Assembly (NCBI RefSeq): GCF_030687715.1
Contig: NZ_CP117445.1
Span: forward strand, 5,321,501 to 5,385,500
Reading direction: 5' to 3'
DNA length: 64,000 nucleotides
Origin: Pseudomonas sp. FP2196
Lineage (GTDB): Bacteria > Pseudomonadota > Gammaproteobacteria > Pseudomonadales > Pseudomonadaceae
Of the stretch, positions 43,067-54,687 are shown in pieces. Within the stretch, counting starts at the first letter, position 1, and every line of letters starts with the position of its first letter. The notes under the pieces were generated by a model. That model made no database searches, was not told the origin of the DNA, and was given only the letters and a program-made list of their open reading frames with translations. The position numbers and the translations under genes were made by a program.

Positions 43067-44065
43067 TTGAACGCACCCATAGAACCACATCGTTTTATCC
43101 TCGAGCCCTTTGAGGCTCGCCGCTTCGCCAATCTGTGCGGGCAATTCGACGAGCATTTGCGCTTGATCGAACAGCGCCTGACCATCGAGATCCGCAACCG
43201 CGGAAACCAGTTCGAGCTGATCGGCGATCCCAAGCACACCACGTCAGCGGAAAATCTGATCCGTCGCCTGTACCGGGAAACCAAAGGTTCAGAGTTGTCG
43301 CCAGATACGGTTCACCTGTTCCTTCAGGAATCGGCCGTTGTCGAGCTGGAAAACCACGCCCCTGCCGAAGCCTCCGTCGCCCTGCGTACCAAGAAAGGCA
43401 TGATTCGCCCACGCGGCTTGAATCAACTGCGCTATGTGAAGGAAATCCTCGGCAACGACATCAACTTCGGCATCGGTCCGGCCGGTACCGGCAAGACCTA
43501 CCTGGCCGTGGCCTGCGCGGTTGATGCACTGGAGCGCGAGCAGATTCGCCGCATCCTGTTGGTGCGTCCGGCAGTCGAAGCAGGTGAAAAACTCGGCTTC
43601 CTGCCCGGCGACCTGTCGCAGAAGATCGACCCCTACCTGCGCCCGCTCTACGACGCACTCTACGAAATGCTCGGCTTCGAATACGTGGCCAAGCTGATCG
43701 AGCGTCAGGTGATCGAAGTCGCGCCGCTGGCTTACATGCGTGGCCGTACGCTGAACAACAGCTTCATCATTCTCGACGAAAGCCAGAACACCACCGTCGA
43801 ACAGATGAAGATGTTCCTGACGCGGATCGGCTTCGGTTCAACCGCAGTCATTACCGGTGACATCACTCAGGTCGACTTGCCGAAAGGCACCAAGTCCGGC
43901 CTGCACCACGTCATCGAGGTGTTGAAAGACGTGCCGGGTATCAGCTTCACTCACTTCCAGCCTAAAGACGTCGTGCGCCATCCTCTGGTACAGCGGATCG
44001 TCGAAGCCTACGAGCGCTTCGAAAACAGTGACGAAGCACCCAAGGAAACCTCGCGAAATGCTTGA
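43067..44065 (+). CDS. PhoH/YbeZ-family ATPase
   Basis: 332 residues. Walker A is [15 protein letters not shown] (about 140-154) and Walker [12 protein letters not shown]; a KH-like N-terminal part is at about 15-90. The protein acts with YbeY in RNA and ribosome quality control; its precise reaction is unclear. The start is a TTG at 43067, giving the conserved N terminus [16 protein letters not shown]. The nearest ribosome-binding-like sequence (AGGGCGG) is about 14 bases away, so start choice is less certain than for neighbours. It overlaps ybeY by eight bases. Confidence 0.92.
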   Translation: MNAPIEPHRFILEPFEARRFANLCGQFDEHLRLIEQRLTIEIRNRGNQFELIGDPKHTTSAENLIRRLYRETKGSELSPDTVHLFLQESAVVELENHAPAEASVALRTKKGMIRPRGLNQLRYVKEILGNDINFGIGPAGTGKTYLAVACAVDALEREQIRRILLVRPAVEAGEKLGFLPGDLSQKIDPYLRPLYDALYEMLGFEYVAKLIERQVIEVAPLAYMRGRTLNNSFIILDESQNTTVEQMKMFLTRIGFGSTAVITGDITQVDLPKGTKSGLHHVIEVLKDVPGISFTHFQPKDVVRHPLVQRIVEAYERFENSDEAPKETSRNA

Positions 44066-44552
44066 GCTGGATCTGCAAGTCGCGACGGAAGCCAGCGCGC
44101 CGAGTGAGGCCGACTTCCGCCTGTGGTGCGAACTGGCCCTGCGCCAGCGCACCGCTGACTCGGAAATGACCATTCGTCTGGTCGACGAGGAAGAAGGCCG
44201 CGAACTCAATCACACCTGGCGTCACAAGGATTACGCGACCAACGTCCTGTCGTTCCCCGCCGAAGTGCCCGACGAGTTTCTCGATATCCCCCTGCTGGGT
44301 GATCTGGTGATCTGCGTGGCCGTGGTCGAGCGCGAAGCTGCCGAACAAGGCAAGGAACTAAAGGCCCACTGGGCACATCTGGTCATTCACGGCTGCTTGC
44401 ATCTGCTCGGTTACGACCATATAGATGACGAAGAAGCCGAAGAAATGGAAGCACTGGAACGCGAGTTGCTTGCTGAACTGGGCTATCCGGATCCGTACGC
44501 GGACGACGAAACCGAACCAACCCCTATCGTTACAACAAAGGATTCAGAGTAA
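44058..44552 (+). CDS. ybeY: Endoribonuclease YbeY
   Basis: 164 residues. A zinc-dependent single-strand RNase that matures the 3' end of 16S rRNA and helps in ribosome quality control. The zinc motif [15 protein letters not shown] (His-x3-His-x5-His) is at about 113-127, with the conserved Arg/Asn region [19 protein letters not shown] upstream. The acidic C-terminal tail ([11 protein letters not shown]) is usual. The ATG at 44058 lies inside the end of phoH. Confidence 0.96.
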   Translation: MLELDLQVATEASAPSEADFRLWCELALRQRTADSEMTIRLVDEEEGRELNHTWRHKDYATNVLSFPAEVPDEFLDIPLLGDLVICVAVVEREAAEQGKELKAHWAHLVIHGCLHLLGYDHIDDEEAEEMEALERELLAELGYPDPYADDETEPTPIVTTKDSE

Positions 44553-44557
44553 TCGCT

Positions 44558-45397
44558 ATGAGCGAAGATCGATCGAGCAACGGGCAGAAGTCTTGGCTGG
44601 GTAAACTGACCCAGGCTTTTGCCCACGAGCCGAAGAACCGTCAGGAGCTGCTTGAGCTGCTGCGCGATGCACATCAAAACAAGCTGCTGGACAGCGAAGC
44701 GCTGGCCATCGTCGAAGGCGCCATTCAGGTGGCTGACCTGCAGGTACGCGACATCATGGTGCCGCGTTCGCAGATGATCAGCATCAAGGCGACCCAGACA
44801 CCCCGTGAATTTCTCCCTGCCGTGGTCGACTCGGCCCACTCGCGCTACCCGGTCATCGGCGAAAGCCACGACGATGTGATGGGCGTGCTGCTGGCCAAGG
44901 ATCTGCTGCCGTTGATCCTCAAGGAGAACGGCGACAGCTTCAACATCAAGGACCTGCTGCGCCCGGCCACGTTCGTGCCGGAGTCCAAGCGTCTGAACGT
45001 GTTGCTGCGTGAATTCCGCGCCAACCATAACCACATGGCTATCGTCATCGACGAATACGGCGGCGTGGCGGGTCTGGTAACGATCGAAGACGTGCTGGAG
45101 CAGATCGTCGGCGACATCGAAGACGAGCACGACGTCGAAGAAGACAGCTACATCAAGCCGCTGCCCAGCGGTGACTTCCTGATCAAGGCCCTGACGCCGA
45201 TCGAGAACTTCAACGAGTTCTTCGACAGCGAGTTCTCCGACGATGAGTTCGACACTGTCGGCGGTCTGGTGATGAGCGCGTTCGGGCACTTGCCAAAACG
45301 TAACGAAATCACTGAAATCGGCGCCTACCGTTTCCGCATCCTGAACGCCGACAGCCGTCGGATTCACTTGCTGCGACTCACGCCAATCGCTCGGTAA
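44558..45397 (+). CDS. corC: HlyC/CorC-family CBS-domain protein
   Basis: 279 residues, without membrane helices. Two CBS domains at about 65-195 (VRDIMVPRSQMISIKA; IDEYGGVAGLVTIEDVLEQIVGDIEDEHD) are followed by the CorC_HlyC domain (FDTVGGLVMSAFGHLPKRNEI). These proteins are tied to magnesium and cobalt homeostasis and bind adenine nucleotides. It lies 5 bp after ybeY and 14 bp before lnt, so the four genes phoH-ybeY-corC-lnt form one operon. Confidence 0.93.
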   Translation: MSEDRSSNGQKSWLGKLTQAFAHEPKNRQELLELLRDAHQNKLLDSEALAIVEGAIQVADLQVRDIMVPRSQMISIKATQTPREFLPAVVDSAHSRYPVIGESHDDVMGVLLAKDLLPLILKENGDSFNIKDLLRPATFVPESKRLNVLLREFRANHNHMAIVIDEYGGVAGLVTIEDVLEQIVGDIEDEHDVEEDSYIKPLPSGDFLIKALTPIENFNEFFDSEFSDDEFDTVGGLVMSAFGHLPKRNEITEIGAYRFRILNADSRRIHLLRLTPIAR

Positions 45398-45411
45398 ATT
45401 TAAGGACTGAA

Positions 45412-46935
45412 ATGCGCTGGACAACCCGCCCCGGCTGGCCCGGTAACCTGCTGGCCGTGGTGGCCGGTGCAATCACCACCTTTGCTCTGGCACCGTTCGA
45501 TATCTGGCCACTGGCCTTGCTGGCGGTCGGGATGTTCTATGCCGGTTTGCGCGAGCTGAGCCCGCGTCAGGCACTGGGCCGTGGCTGGTGCTTCGGCTTC
45601 GGCCTGTTCGGTGCCGGCACCAGTTGGATTTACTACAGCATCCATCACTTCGGTGGCGCTTCGGTGCTGCTGGCCGGTTTCCTGATGCTGCTGTTTACCG
45701 CAGCGATTGCCTTTTTCTTCGCCCTCCCCGCCTGGCTGTGGGCACGCTGGTTGCGGCGCAATGAGGCGCCGCTGGCCGATGCGTTGGCGTTCGCTGCGCT
45801 GTGGGTCGGTCAGGAGGCGTTTCGCGGCTGGTTCCTGACCGGTTTCCCGTGGCTTTACTCCGGTTACAGTCAGCTTGATGGGCCTTTGTCCGGTCTCGCG
45901 CCAGTGGGCGGGATGTGGCTGGTGTCGTTCGTTCTGGCGCTGACCGCCGCGCTGATCTACAACGCGCCGCGCCTGCTGCAAACCGGTCGCAAGGCTTTTG
46001 TTGCCGTCGGCCTGCTGTTGCTGGTCGGGCCGTGGGTGGCGGGCATTGCGCTCAAGGGCCACGCCTGGACCAGTCCATCCGGCGCGCCACTGTCCGTTGC
46101 GGCGATTCAGGGCAACGTCGCACAAAGCATGAAATGGGATCCGGCAGAACTCAACGCGCAACTGGCGCTGTACCGCGACCTCAGTTTCCGCTCCAAACCG
46201 GTGGATCTGCTGATCTGGCCGGAAACCGCCGTGCCGGTGCTCAAGGAATCCGCCGAGGGTTACCTGAGCATGATGGGGACCTTCGCCGCCGAGCGTAAAT
46301 CGGCCTTGATTACCGGTGTACCCATTCGCCAAACGGTGCATCACGAGAGACGCTTCTTCAACGGCATCACCGTGGTTGGCGAAGGTGATGGCACTTACTT
46401 GAAGCAGAAACTCGTGCCGTTCGGCGAATACGTGCCATTGCAGGACATCCTGCGTGGACTGATCGCCTTCTTCGACCTGCCGATGTCCGACTTTGCCCGT
46501 GGGCCGGCCGATCAGCCATTGCTGCAAGCCAAGGGCTATCAGATCGCGCCGTTCATCTGCTACGAAGTGGTGTATCCGGAGTTCGCCGCCAGTCTGTCGG
46601 CGCGCAGCGATCTGCTACTGACGATCAGCAACGACACTTGGTTCGGCACCTCAATTGGCCCGCTGCAACACTTGCAGATGGCGCAGATGCGCGCACTGGA
46701 AGCTGGGCGCTGGATGATCCGCGCGACCAACAACGGCGTGACCGGACTGATCAACCCGTTCGGGCAGATCACCGAGCAGATTCCGCAATTCGAACAAGGC
46801 ATTTTGTACGGTGAAGTGGTGCCGATGCACAACCTGACGCCGTATCTGCAATGGCGTTCGTGGCCGTTGATTATTGTGTGCGTGCTGCTGTTTGGCTGGG
46901 CCCTGATGGCGAGCCGGATGTCCAAAACCCTCTAA
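45412..46935 (+). CDS. lnt: Apolipoprotein N-acyltransferase
   Basis: 507 residues. Adds the third acyl chain to the N-terminal Cys of lipoproteins in the inner membrane. Seven to eight helices fill the first ~215 residues; a nitrilase domain faces the periplasm at about 225-480. The catalytic triad is visible: Glu in LIWPETAVPVL, Lys in LKQKLVPFGEYVP, and Cys in FICYEVVYPEF. A last helix ends the protein. It is the last gene of the phoH-ybeY-corC-lnt unit. Confidence 0.96.
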   Translation: MRWTTRPGWPGNLLAVVAGAITTFALAPFDIWPLALLAVGMFYAGLRELSPRQALGRGWCFGFGLFGAGTSWIYYSIHHFGGASVLLAGFLMLLFTAAIAFFFALPAWLWARWLRRNEAPLADALAFAALWVGQEAFRGWFLTGFPWLYSGYSQLDGPLSGLAPVGGMWLVSFVLALTAALIYNAPRLLQTGRKAFVAVGLLLLVGPWVAGIALKGHAWTSPSGAPLSVAAIQGNVAQSMKWDPAELNAQLALYRDLSFRSKPVDLLIWPETAVPVLKESAEGYLSMMGTFAAERKSALITGVPIRQTVHHERRFFNGITVVGEGDGTYLKQKLVPFGEYVPLQDILRGLIAFFDLPMSDFARGPADQPLLQAKGYQIAPFICYEVVYPEFAASLSARSDLLLTISNDTWFGTSIGPLQHLQMAQMRALEAGRWMIRATNNGVTGLINPFGQITEQIPQFEQGILYGEVVPMHNLTPYLQWRSWPLIIVCVLLFGWALMASRMSKTL

Positions 46936-46937
46936 AG

Positions 46938-47020
46938 CAAAAGATCGCAGCCTGCAGCAGCTCCTACATGGGATTTGTTTTCACCCTGCAGGAGCTGCCG
47001 CAGGCTGCGATCTTTTAATC
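46938..47020. repeat. REP-type inverted pair (GGAGCTGC/GCGATC family)
   Basis: The left arm CAAAAGATCGCAGCCTGCAGC runs to AGCTCCTACATGGG; the right arm CCCTGCAGGAGCTGCC runs to GGCTGCGATCTTTTAATC. The arms face each other with several mismatches. It fills the 86-bp gap between convergent lnt and ydcF-type genes and may act as terminator. Confidence 0.8.
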
Positions 47021-47021
47021 T

Positions 47022-47783
47022 TCAGCGATAGAAAAGCGAATACCCAACCTGCCCCACCGCTTCATTCAACAACTGCCCACTCTGCCAGATCGACTTGAAC
47101 TCCGGCAGCCAACCACCAAATGGCCGCGCATTGTCAGTGCCCAGAAAACCTACGGGCGCCGGCACCACGTCAAATCCCGCCTTCTCGAAACTCCAGACAG
47201 AACGTGGCATGTGCCAGGCCTGTGTCACCACGACTACGCGCTTGATCCCCTGCGGCAACAACATATCCGCGCTGAACTTGGCGTTTTCCCAAGTGGTGCG
47301 GCTCTCGCCCTCCTGCCAACGCACGGTCACACCGAAGTCATCCAGCAACGAATCCGCCATCAACTTCGCCTCGGTCGGCGGCGTGCCGTAATGCAGGCCG
47401 CCACTGGTCAGAATCGGCAATCCCGACGCCTTGGCCAGCCGTGCCGCATAGCGCTGACGCTCCAGCCCCACGCCAGTCGGCTGATCCTCGCCCCAGGCCA
47501 GATCACCGCGCTCACGCCCGGAACCCAGCACGACAATCGCATCGGCCCGTTGCGCGAGCGTCGTCCACTCTTCGCGAGCCAGCGGCGGCTCGCGCTCAAG
47601 GGCCTTGGCGCCCCACTGCACGACCACCGGCAGACTCATCAGCCAGAGCCCGCCAAAACCAATGGCAAAACACAATCCAGCGAGGCGCGGCCGTGAGCGG
47701 CGCAGCCACCAGGCAGCCAGCAACAGTAGTAAAAGAATGCCGGGCGGCAGCAAAAGTTGTTTGACGAAATAACGAAAAGGCAT
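47022..47783 (-). CDS. YdcF/ElyC-family protein (DUF218)
   Basis: 253 residues. Two N-terminal membrane helices (about 12-25, LLPPGILLLLLLAAW, and 35-53) precede a DUF218 domain with ADAIVVLGSGRERGDLA, LPILTSGGLHYGTPPTEAKLMAD, GESRTTWENAKFSADML and VVVTQAWHMPRSVWSFEKAG. E. coli ElyC, of the same family, takes part in envelope integrity and lipid-carrier use for peptidoglycan; YdcF binds SAM. Which applies is unknown. Confidence 0.88.
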   Translation of the reverse strand: MPFRYFVKQLLLPPGILLLLLLAAWWLRRSRPRLAGLCFAIGFGGLWLMSLPVVVQWGAKALEREPPLAREEWTTLAQRADAIVVLGSGRERGDLAWGEDQPTGVGLERQRYAARLAKASGLPILTSGGLHYGTPPTEAKLMADSLLDDFGVTVRWQEGESRTTWENAKFSADMLLPQGIKRVVVVTQAWHMPRSVWSFEKAGFDVVPAPVGFLGTDNARPFGGWLPEFKSIWQSGQLLNEAVGQVGYSLFYR

Positions 47784-47888
47784 CGGGCATCTCCAAAGAT
47801 GCCCGAAGCCTAAGTGGGTTAAACCAACGCGACAACCGATAGGGTGGGATCCTGTTGAAAAAGATCCGTTTCTTGACCTGCCATGCGC

Positions 47889-48212
47889 TTACTTGGCCTG
47901 CAAAGCACGCACCTTGACGGTGTCTTTGCGCGGCGCCTTGTCCTTGAGCCAGATGACCTTGGCCGAATGTGCTGCATCGAGCTGCTTCACTGCTTGCGAC
48001 AAGCATCCGTGCGTTTCACGTTCACTGCGATCCAGATAGGCCTTGACCAGTTTGAACTCGGCGGGGCTCAAGCCACGCAATTCCAGTTCCAAGGGGCGCT
48101 CATCGCGCAGCCGGTCTGCGGTTTTTGCAGCATCCAGGGCGATACCCAGACGGTTCATCAACCGCTCGTACAACTCAGGTTTCGTGACGTTCTTTTGCTG
48201 TTGCTCCACCAT
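47889..48212 (-). CDS. Conserved hypothetical protein
   Basis: 107 residues, soluble, helical and basic at the end (KAPRKDTVKVRALQAK). No membrane segment, signal peptide or enzyme motif is visible. The start MVEQQQKNVTKPELYERLMNRLGIALDAAKTADRL and the middle ELELRGLSPAEFKLVKAYLDRSERE look like a compact helical protein. GGTGAGGG-type sequence lies just before the ATG, and codon use is like the neighbours, so it is likely a real gene. I do not recognise its family. Confidence 0.7.
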   Translation of the reverse strand: MVEQQQKNVTKPELYERLMNRLGIALDAAKTADRLRDERPLELELRGLSPAEFKLVKAYLDRSERETHGCLSQAVKQLDAAHSAKVIWLKDKAPRKDTVKVRALQAK

Positions 48213-51075
<2,863 letters not shown>

Positions 51076-51083
51076 TTGGATCG

Positions 51084-51105
51084 GGCGCCGGGTTTGCCCG
51101 GCGCC
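51084..51105 (+). terminator. GC-rich hairpin between leuS and lptE
   Basis: GGCGCCGGG (51084-51092) and CCCGGCGCC (51097-51105) make a perfect 9-bp stem with a TTTG loop, 9 bases after the leuS stop. No U-tract follows, so it may attenuate or protect mRNA rather than end transcription; lptE starts 57 bases later. Confidence 0.55.
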
Positions 51106-51162
51106 AAGTAAAACCTTTCGGGCCGCATGAACGGCCCACATGGTTTCAAGGGGAGCAACACA

Positions 51163-51768
51163 ATGATCAAACGCAATCTGCTGGTGATGGGCCTCGCCGT
51201 CCTTCTGAGCGCCTGTGGTTTCCAGCTGCGCGGCACCGGCTCTACCGAACTGACCATCAAGGAACTCGACCTGAGTGCCCGCAACGCCTACGGCGAGACG
51301 GTCACCCAACTGCGTCAGGTGCTGGAGTCCAGCGGCGTCAAGGTTTACAGCGGTGCACCGTACAAGCTGTTCCTGGCTGACGAACAGGAAAGCCAGCGCA
51401 TCCTCAGCTACGCCGGTGCCGGTCGTACGGGCGAGTATCAGGTCACTACCGTCCTGAGCTACGACATCCGTGGTGACAAAAACCTTTCGCTGCTGAGCGA
51501 CAAGCTTGAAGTGCAGAAAGTGTTTATCCACGACGGTAACAACCTCGTCGGCTCCGACCAGGAAGCCAACGACGCCCGTCGCGATATCCGTCGCGAGCTG
51601 GTTCAGCGCATGATGCTGCGCCTGCAACAGCTGACCCCAGGTCAACTGGAGCAACTGCAGCAAGCCGCCAACAACCGCGCCAAGGCTGAAGCCGACGCGC
51701 TCGAAGCGGCACAAAAGGCTGAAGCGGAAACCCCGCGTCAGTCGCCGCTCGAAATCCCGCAGCAGTAA
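51163..51768 (+). CDS. lptE: LPS-assembly lipoprotein LptE
   Basis: 201 residues. Outer-membrane lipoprotein that plugs and assists the LptD barrel in placing lipopolysaccharide in the outer leaflet. The lipobox LLSACGFQLRG is at about 15-25. The body is alpha/beta with FLADEQESQRILSYAGAGRTGEYQVTTVLSYDIR and a helical end rich in Gln, Ala and Glu. The start at 51163 follows GGGGAG. This gene order (leuS-lptE-holA) is standard in gamma-proteobacteria. Confidence 0.93.
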   Translation: MIKRNLLVMGLAVLLSACGFQLRGTGSTELTIKELDLSARNAYGETVTQLRQVLESSGVKVYSGAPYKLFLADEQESQRILSYAGAGRTGEYQVTTVLSYDIRGDKNLSLLSDKLEVQKVFIHDGNNLVGSDQEANDARRDIRRELVQRMMLRLQQLTPGQLEQLQQAANNRAKAEADALEAAQKAEAETPRQSPLEIPQQ

Positions 51769-51776
51769 GACGTTCG

Positions 51777-51793
51777 GGGCGCTCAGGCGCCCC
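51777..51793 (+). terminator. Hairpin between lptE and holA
   Basis: GGGGCGC (51777-51783) and GCGCCCC (51787-51793) form a 7-bp stem with a TCAG-type loop in the 39-bp gap. Followed by GTTCGATTGCTCTT, so only a weak U-tract. It may modulate lptE-holA read-through. Confidence 0.45.
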
Positions 51794-51807
51794 GTTCGAT
51801 TGCTCTT

Positions 51808-52845
51808 ATGAAGCTCGCTCCCGCGCAACTCGGCAAACACCTGCAAGGCGCCCTTGCGCCGGTCTACATCATCAGCGGCGATGACCCGCTGCTGTGTCAG
51901 GAAGCCGCCGACGCCATCCGCAGTGCTGCGCGCCAGCAAGGTTTTGATGAACGCCAGGTCTTCGCCGCCGACGCCAGTTTCGATTGGGGCACGTTGTTGC
52001 AGGCCGGCGCCAGCATGTCGTTGTTCGCCGAAAAGCGCCTGCTGGAACTGCGCCTGCCCTCGGGCAAGCCCGGTGACAAAGGCGCCGCTGCATTCATCGA
52101 ATATTGCTCGCGTCCCGCCGAAGACACCGTGCTGCTGATCAGCCTGCCCAAGCTTGATGGCAGTGCGCAGAAGACCAAATGGGGCAAGGCGCTGGTTGAA
52201 GGCCAGCAAACCCAGTTCATCCAGATCTGGCCGGTGGATGCCAATCAACTGCCAAGCTGGATTCGTCAGCGCTTGTCTCAGGCCGGGTTGTCGGCCAGCC
52301 AGGACGCCGTCGAACTGATTGCCGCGCGCGTCGAGGGCAACCTGCTCGCCGCTGCGCAAGAAATCGAAAAGCTCAAGCTGATGGCCGAAGGCGGACAGAT
52401 AACCGTCGAAACCGTGCAGGCCGCGGTGGCGGACAGTGCACGCTTCGATGTATTTGGCCTGACCGATGCCGTGCTCAACGGCGAACCGGCTCATGCCCTG
52501 CGCATGCTCGAAGGGCTGCGCGGTGAAGGTGTCGAACCGCCGGTGATTCTCTGGGCCCTGGCGAGGGAGTTGCGCCTGCTGGCCAATATCTCGCTGCAGT
52601 ACAGTCAGGGCACGCCGCTGGACAAGTGCTTCAGCCAAGCCAAACCGCCGGTCTGGGACAAGCGCAAGCCGCTGATGAGCAAAGCCCTGCAACGCTACTC
52701 GGCGCAACGCTGGGCGCAGTTGTTGCTCGAAGCCCAGCGCATTGATGCGCAGATCAAAGGCCAGGCAGCCGGGTCGCCGTGGATGAGCTTGAGCCGCTTG
52801 GCTTTGTTGATGTCCGGCCAGCGCCTTTCACTGCCTGCTGAATAA
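51808..52845 (+). CDS. holA: DNA polymerase III subunit delta
   Basis: 345 residues. Clamp-loader subunit that opens the beta clamp during loading. The N terminus PVYIISGDDPLLCQEAADAIRSAARQQGFDERQVF and the block VELIAARVEGNLLAAAQEIEKLKLMAEG (about 170-198) are typical. It is the third gene of leuS-lptE-holA. A REP pair begins three bases after the stop. Confidence 0.94.
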   Translation: MKLAPAQLGKHLQGALAPVYIISGDDPLLCQEAADAIRSAARQQGFDERQVFAADASFDWGTLLQAGASMSLFAEKRLLELRLPSGKPGDKGAAAFIEYCSRPAEDTVLLISLPKLDGSAQKTKWGKALVEGQQTQFIQIWPVDANQLPSWIRQRLSQAGLSASQDAVELIAARVEGNLLAAAQEIEKLKLMAEGGQITVETVQAAVADSARFDVFGLTDAVLNGEPAHALRMLEGLRGEGVEPPVILWALARELRLLANISLQYSQGTPLDKCFSQAKPPVWDKRKPLMSKALQRYSAQRWAQLLLEAQRIDAQIKGQAAGSPWMSLSRLALLMSGQRLSLPAE

Positions 52846-52847
52846 CA

Positions 52848-52922
52848 ATCAAAAGACCGCAGCGTGCCGCAACGCCTACACCGAACCCTGTAGGAGCTGC
52901 GGCACGCTGCGATCTTTTGATC
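52848..52922. repeat. REP-type inverted pair (GTAGGAGC/GCGATC family)
   Basis: The left arm ATCAAAAGACCGCAGCGTGCCGCAACGCCTACA faces TGTAGGAGCTGCGGCACGC with GATCTTTTGAT. The arms differ at two to three sites. It sits directly after the holA stop and would separate it from arfA. Confidence 0.82.
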
Positions 52923-53021
52923 TTGTTTCCTACAATGCACGCCTGCATTTGCCCTATAGACAGACGCCCGACATCGGCAGATCATTTCCCCCGCAAAACC
53001 CACTCACTCAAGAGAATCCTC

Positions 53022-53186
53022 ATGAGCAAAAAGCCATCGAAACATGGCCCGAACAAGGCCAAATCCATCATTGCCCAACCTCTGTTCCGCAGCCGCCAGG
53101 AACGACCAACCAAGGGTAAAGGCAGCTACCGCCGCGAAGCCTTCCAGTCTGACAGCTGGGAGGCTTCTTACTTTCTGGCTGCCTGA
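53022..53186 (+). CDS. arfA: Alternative ribosome-rescue factor ArfA
   Basis: 54 residues. Rescues ribosomes stalled on mRNAs without a stop codon by recruiting RF2, a backup for tmRNA. The conserved core is KHGPNKAKSIIAQPLFRSRQE and KGKGSYRREAF (about 7-41). A stem-loop lies inside the coding region at 53136-53167 (codons 39-49), as in E. coli, where RNase III or termination at such a hairpin yields a truncated nonstop mRNA whose product is tagged by tmRNA. Hence ArfA would accumulate only when trans-translation fails. AGAGA lies before the ATG. Confidence 0.93.
   Translation: MSKKPSKHGPNKAKSIIAQPLFRSRQERPTKGKGSYRREAFQSDSWEASYFLAA
53136..53167 (+). promoter_or_regulatory. Intragenic hairpin in arfA
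   Basis: GAAGCCTTCCAG (53136-53147) and CTGGGAGGCTTC (53156-53167) pair over 12 positions with one G-U pair, around an 8-base loop, and are followed by TTACTTTCT. This is expected to give nonstop arfA mRNA by RNase III cleavage or termination. Confidence 0.7.
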
Positions 53187-53247
53187 AGCGCACCACCCCC
53201 CGGTCATGTTAAGGTCTGCACCTGATTCGTATCCTCTGGACCTGTGC

Positions 53248-54570
53248 ATGCCCTTTTGTCTTTCCCATCGTTGGCCTGTTCGCCAATTGGTTGCTGCCAC
53301 AAGTTTCATTCTGCTTGTTGCCTGTGCGGAAAAACCTACCGCCGCCGACGCGCAACCTCTTCAAGCAGCCCCTGTCGCCACGGCCCCAGCGATCATTCCG
53401 CCGGTAGTGCCGTCCGCCGACCCTCTCGATCTCCAGCCGACCCAGACCTTTGCCGAATGGCAGGCCGGTTTCCGCAAAGATGCCCTCGCCGCTGGCATTC
53501 GCGCTGATCTGTTCGATCGGGCGTTTGCCAATATCAGCTTCGACGCCAGCGTGATTCGTGCCGATCGCAGCCAGCCAGAGTTCTCCCGCCCGGTCTGGGA
53601 ATACCTCGATGGCGCGCTATCGCCGCTGCGAGTACGCAAAGGCCAGGCGCTGATCAACCAGTACGCCGACATTCTGCAAAGCATCGAACAGCGTTATGGC
53701 GTTGATCGTCAGGCACTGGTGTCGGTGTGGGGTATGGAAAGTAACTTCGGTCAATTCCAGGGCAGCAAATCGGTGATCAACTCACTGGCCACCCTCGCCT
53801 ACGAAGGCCGCCGTCCGGGTTTTGCCCATGCTCAACTGATCGCCGCGCTACAAATTCTGCAACAGGGCGACATCTCCCCGGAGAAGATGCTCGGCTCCTG
53901 GGCTGGCGCCATGGGTCAGACTCAGTTCATCCCGACGACTTACAACACCCACGCTGTGGATTTCGACGGTGACGGTCGCCGCGACATCTGGGGCAGTCCG
54001 GCCGATGCCCTGGCCTCGACTGCACACTACCTGCAAAGCTCCGGCTGGCAGCGCGGCCAGCCGTGGGGTTTTGAAGTGCAACTGCCGAGCAGCTTCAACT
54101 ACACGCTGGCAGATGGCGCGATTCGCAAGAGCGTTGCCGAATGGCGTCAGTTGGGGGTGACCCTGCCCAATGGCGGTCAAGTGCCCGCCGGCTCCGAACA
54201 GCTGTCTGCCGCCCTGCTGCTGCCGGCCGGTTATCGTGGCCCGGCGTTCCTGATCCTTGACAACTTCCGAGCGATCCTCAAGTACAACAACTCTTCGTCG
54301 TACGCTTTGGCCGTGAGTTTGTTGTCCGAGCGCTTCGATGGCGGTGGTCTGATCAACGGCACCTGGCCGAAAGATGATTTGCCGCTGAGCCGCACCGAGC
54401 GAATCGAATTGCAAACCTTGCTGAGTGCCCGCAACTACGATGCCGGCGCGGCGGACGGGATTATCGGCGCGAATACGCGCAAGGCGATCCGCAGTGCTCA
54501 GCAGTCTTTTGGCTGGCCAGCGGACGGGTATCCGACGCACAAGCTGCTCGAGAGCCTGCGTACCCGGTAA
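53248..54570 (+). CDS. Membrane-bound lytic murein transglycosylase (MltB family) with PG-binding domain
   Basis: 440 residues. The lipobox is in SFILLVACAEKP (about 22-33), then a Pro/Ala linker, and an SLT_2 (MltB) domain at about 75-370 with the catalytic Glu in SVWGMESNFGQFQGSKS and AGAMGQTQFIPTTYNTHAVDFDGDGRRDIWGSPADALAS. A C-terminal PG_binding_1 domain follows (TLLSARNYDAGAADGIIGANTRKAIRSAQ). It cleaves glycan strands to 1,6-anhydro ends, probably at the outer membrane. The layout matches P. aeruginosa SltB3. The start at 53248 is the only one giving the lipoprotein signal. Confidence 0.92.
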   Translation: MPFCLSHRWPVRQLVAATSFILLVACAEKPTAADAQPLQAAPVATAPAIIPPVVPSADPLDLQPTQTFAEWQAGFRKDALAAGIRADLFDRAFANISFDASVIRADRSQPEFSRPVWEYLDGALSPLRVRKGQALINQYADILQSIEQRYGVDRQALVSVWGMESNFGQFQGSKSVINSLATLAYEGRRPGFAHAQLIAALQILQQGDISPEKMLGSWAGAMGQTQFIPTTYNTHAVDFDGDGRRDIWGSPADALASTAHYLQSSGWQRGQPWGFEVQLPSSFNYTLADGAIRKSVAEWRQLGVTLPNGGQVPAGSEQLSAALLLPAGYRGPAFLILDNFRAILKYNNSSSYALAVSLLSERFDGGGLINGTWPKDDLPLSRTERIELQTLLSARNYDAGAADGIIGANTRKAIRSAQQSFGWPADGYPTHKLLESLRTR

Positions 54571-54573
54571 GCG

Positions 54574-54664
54574 CATCGCGGGCAAACCCGCCCCCACAGG
54601 CTCAACGGTGAACACACTATCTGTGTGCACCACGAACGTTGTGGGAGCGAGCTTGCCCGCGATG
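54574..54664. repeat. REP-type inverted pair (GTGGGAGC family)
   Basis: The left arm CATCGCGGGCAAACCCGCCCCCACA (54574-54598) faces TGTGGGAGCGAGCTTGCCCGCGATG (54640-54664) with a few mismatches in the middle. It lies between convergent genes. Confidence 0.82.
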
Positions 54665-54687
54665 ACTGACTTACAGACGATAAAAAC

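Noticed and set aside
53044..53247. Longer N terminus for the lytic transglycosylase reaching into arfA
   Set aside because: The extension overlaps arfA out of frame and would bury the lipoprotein signal; the ATG at 53248 gives a normal signal and lipobox.
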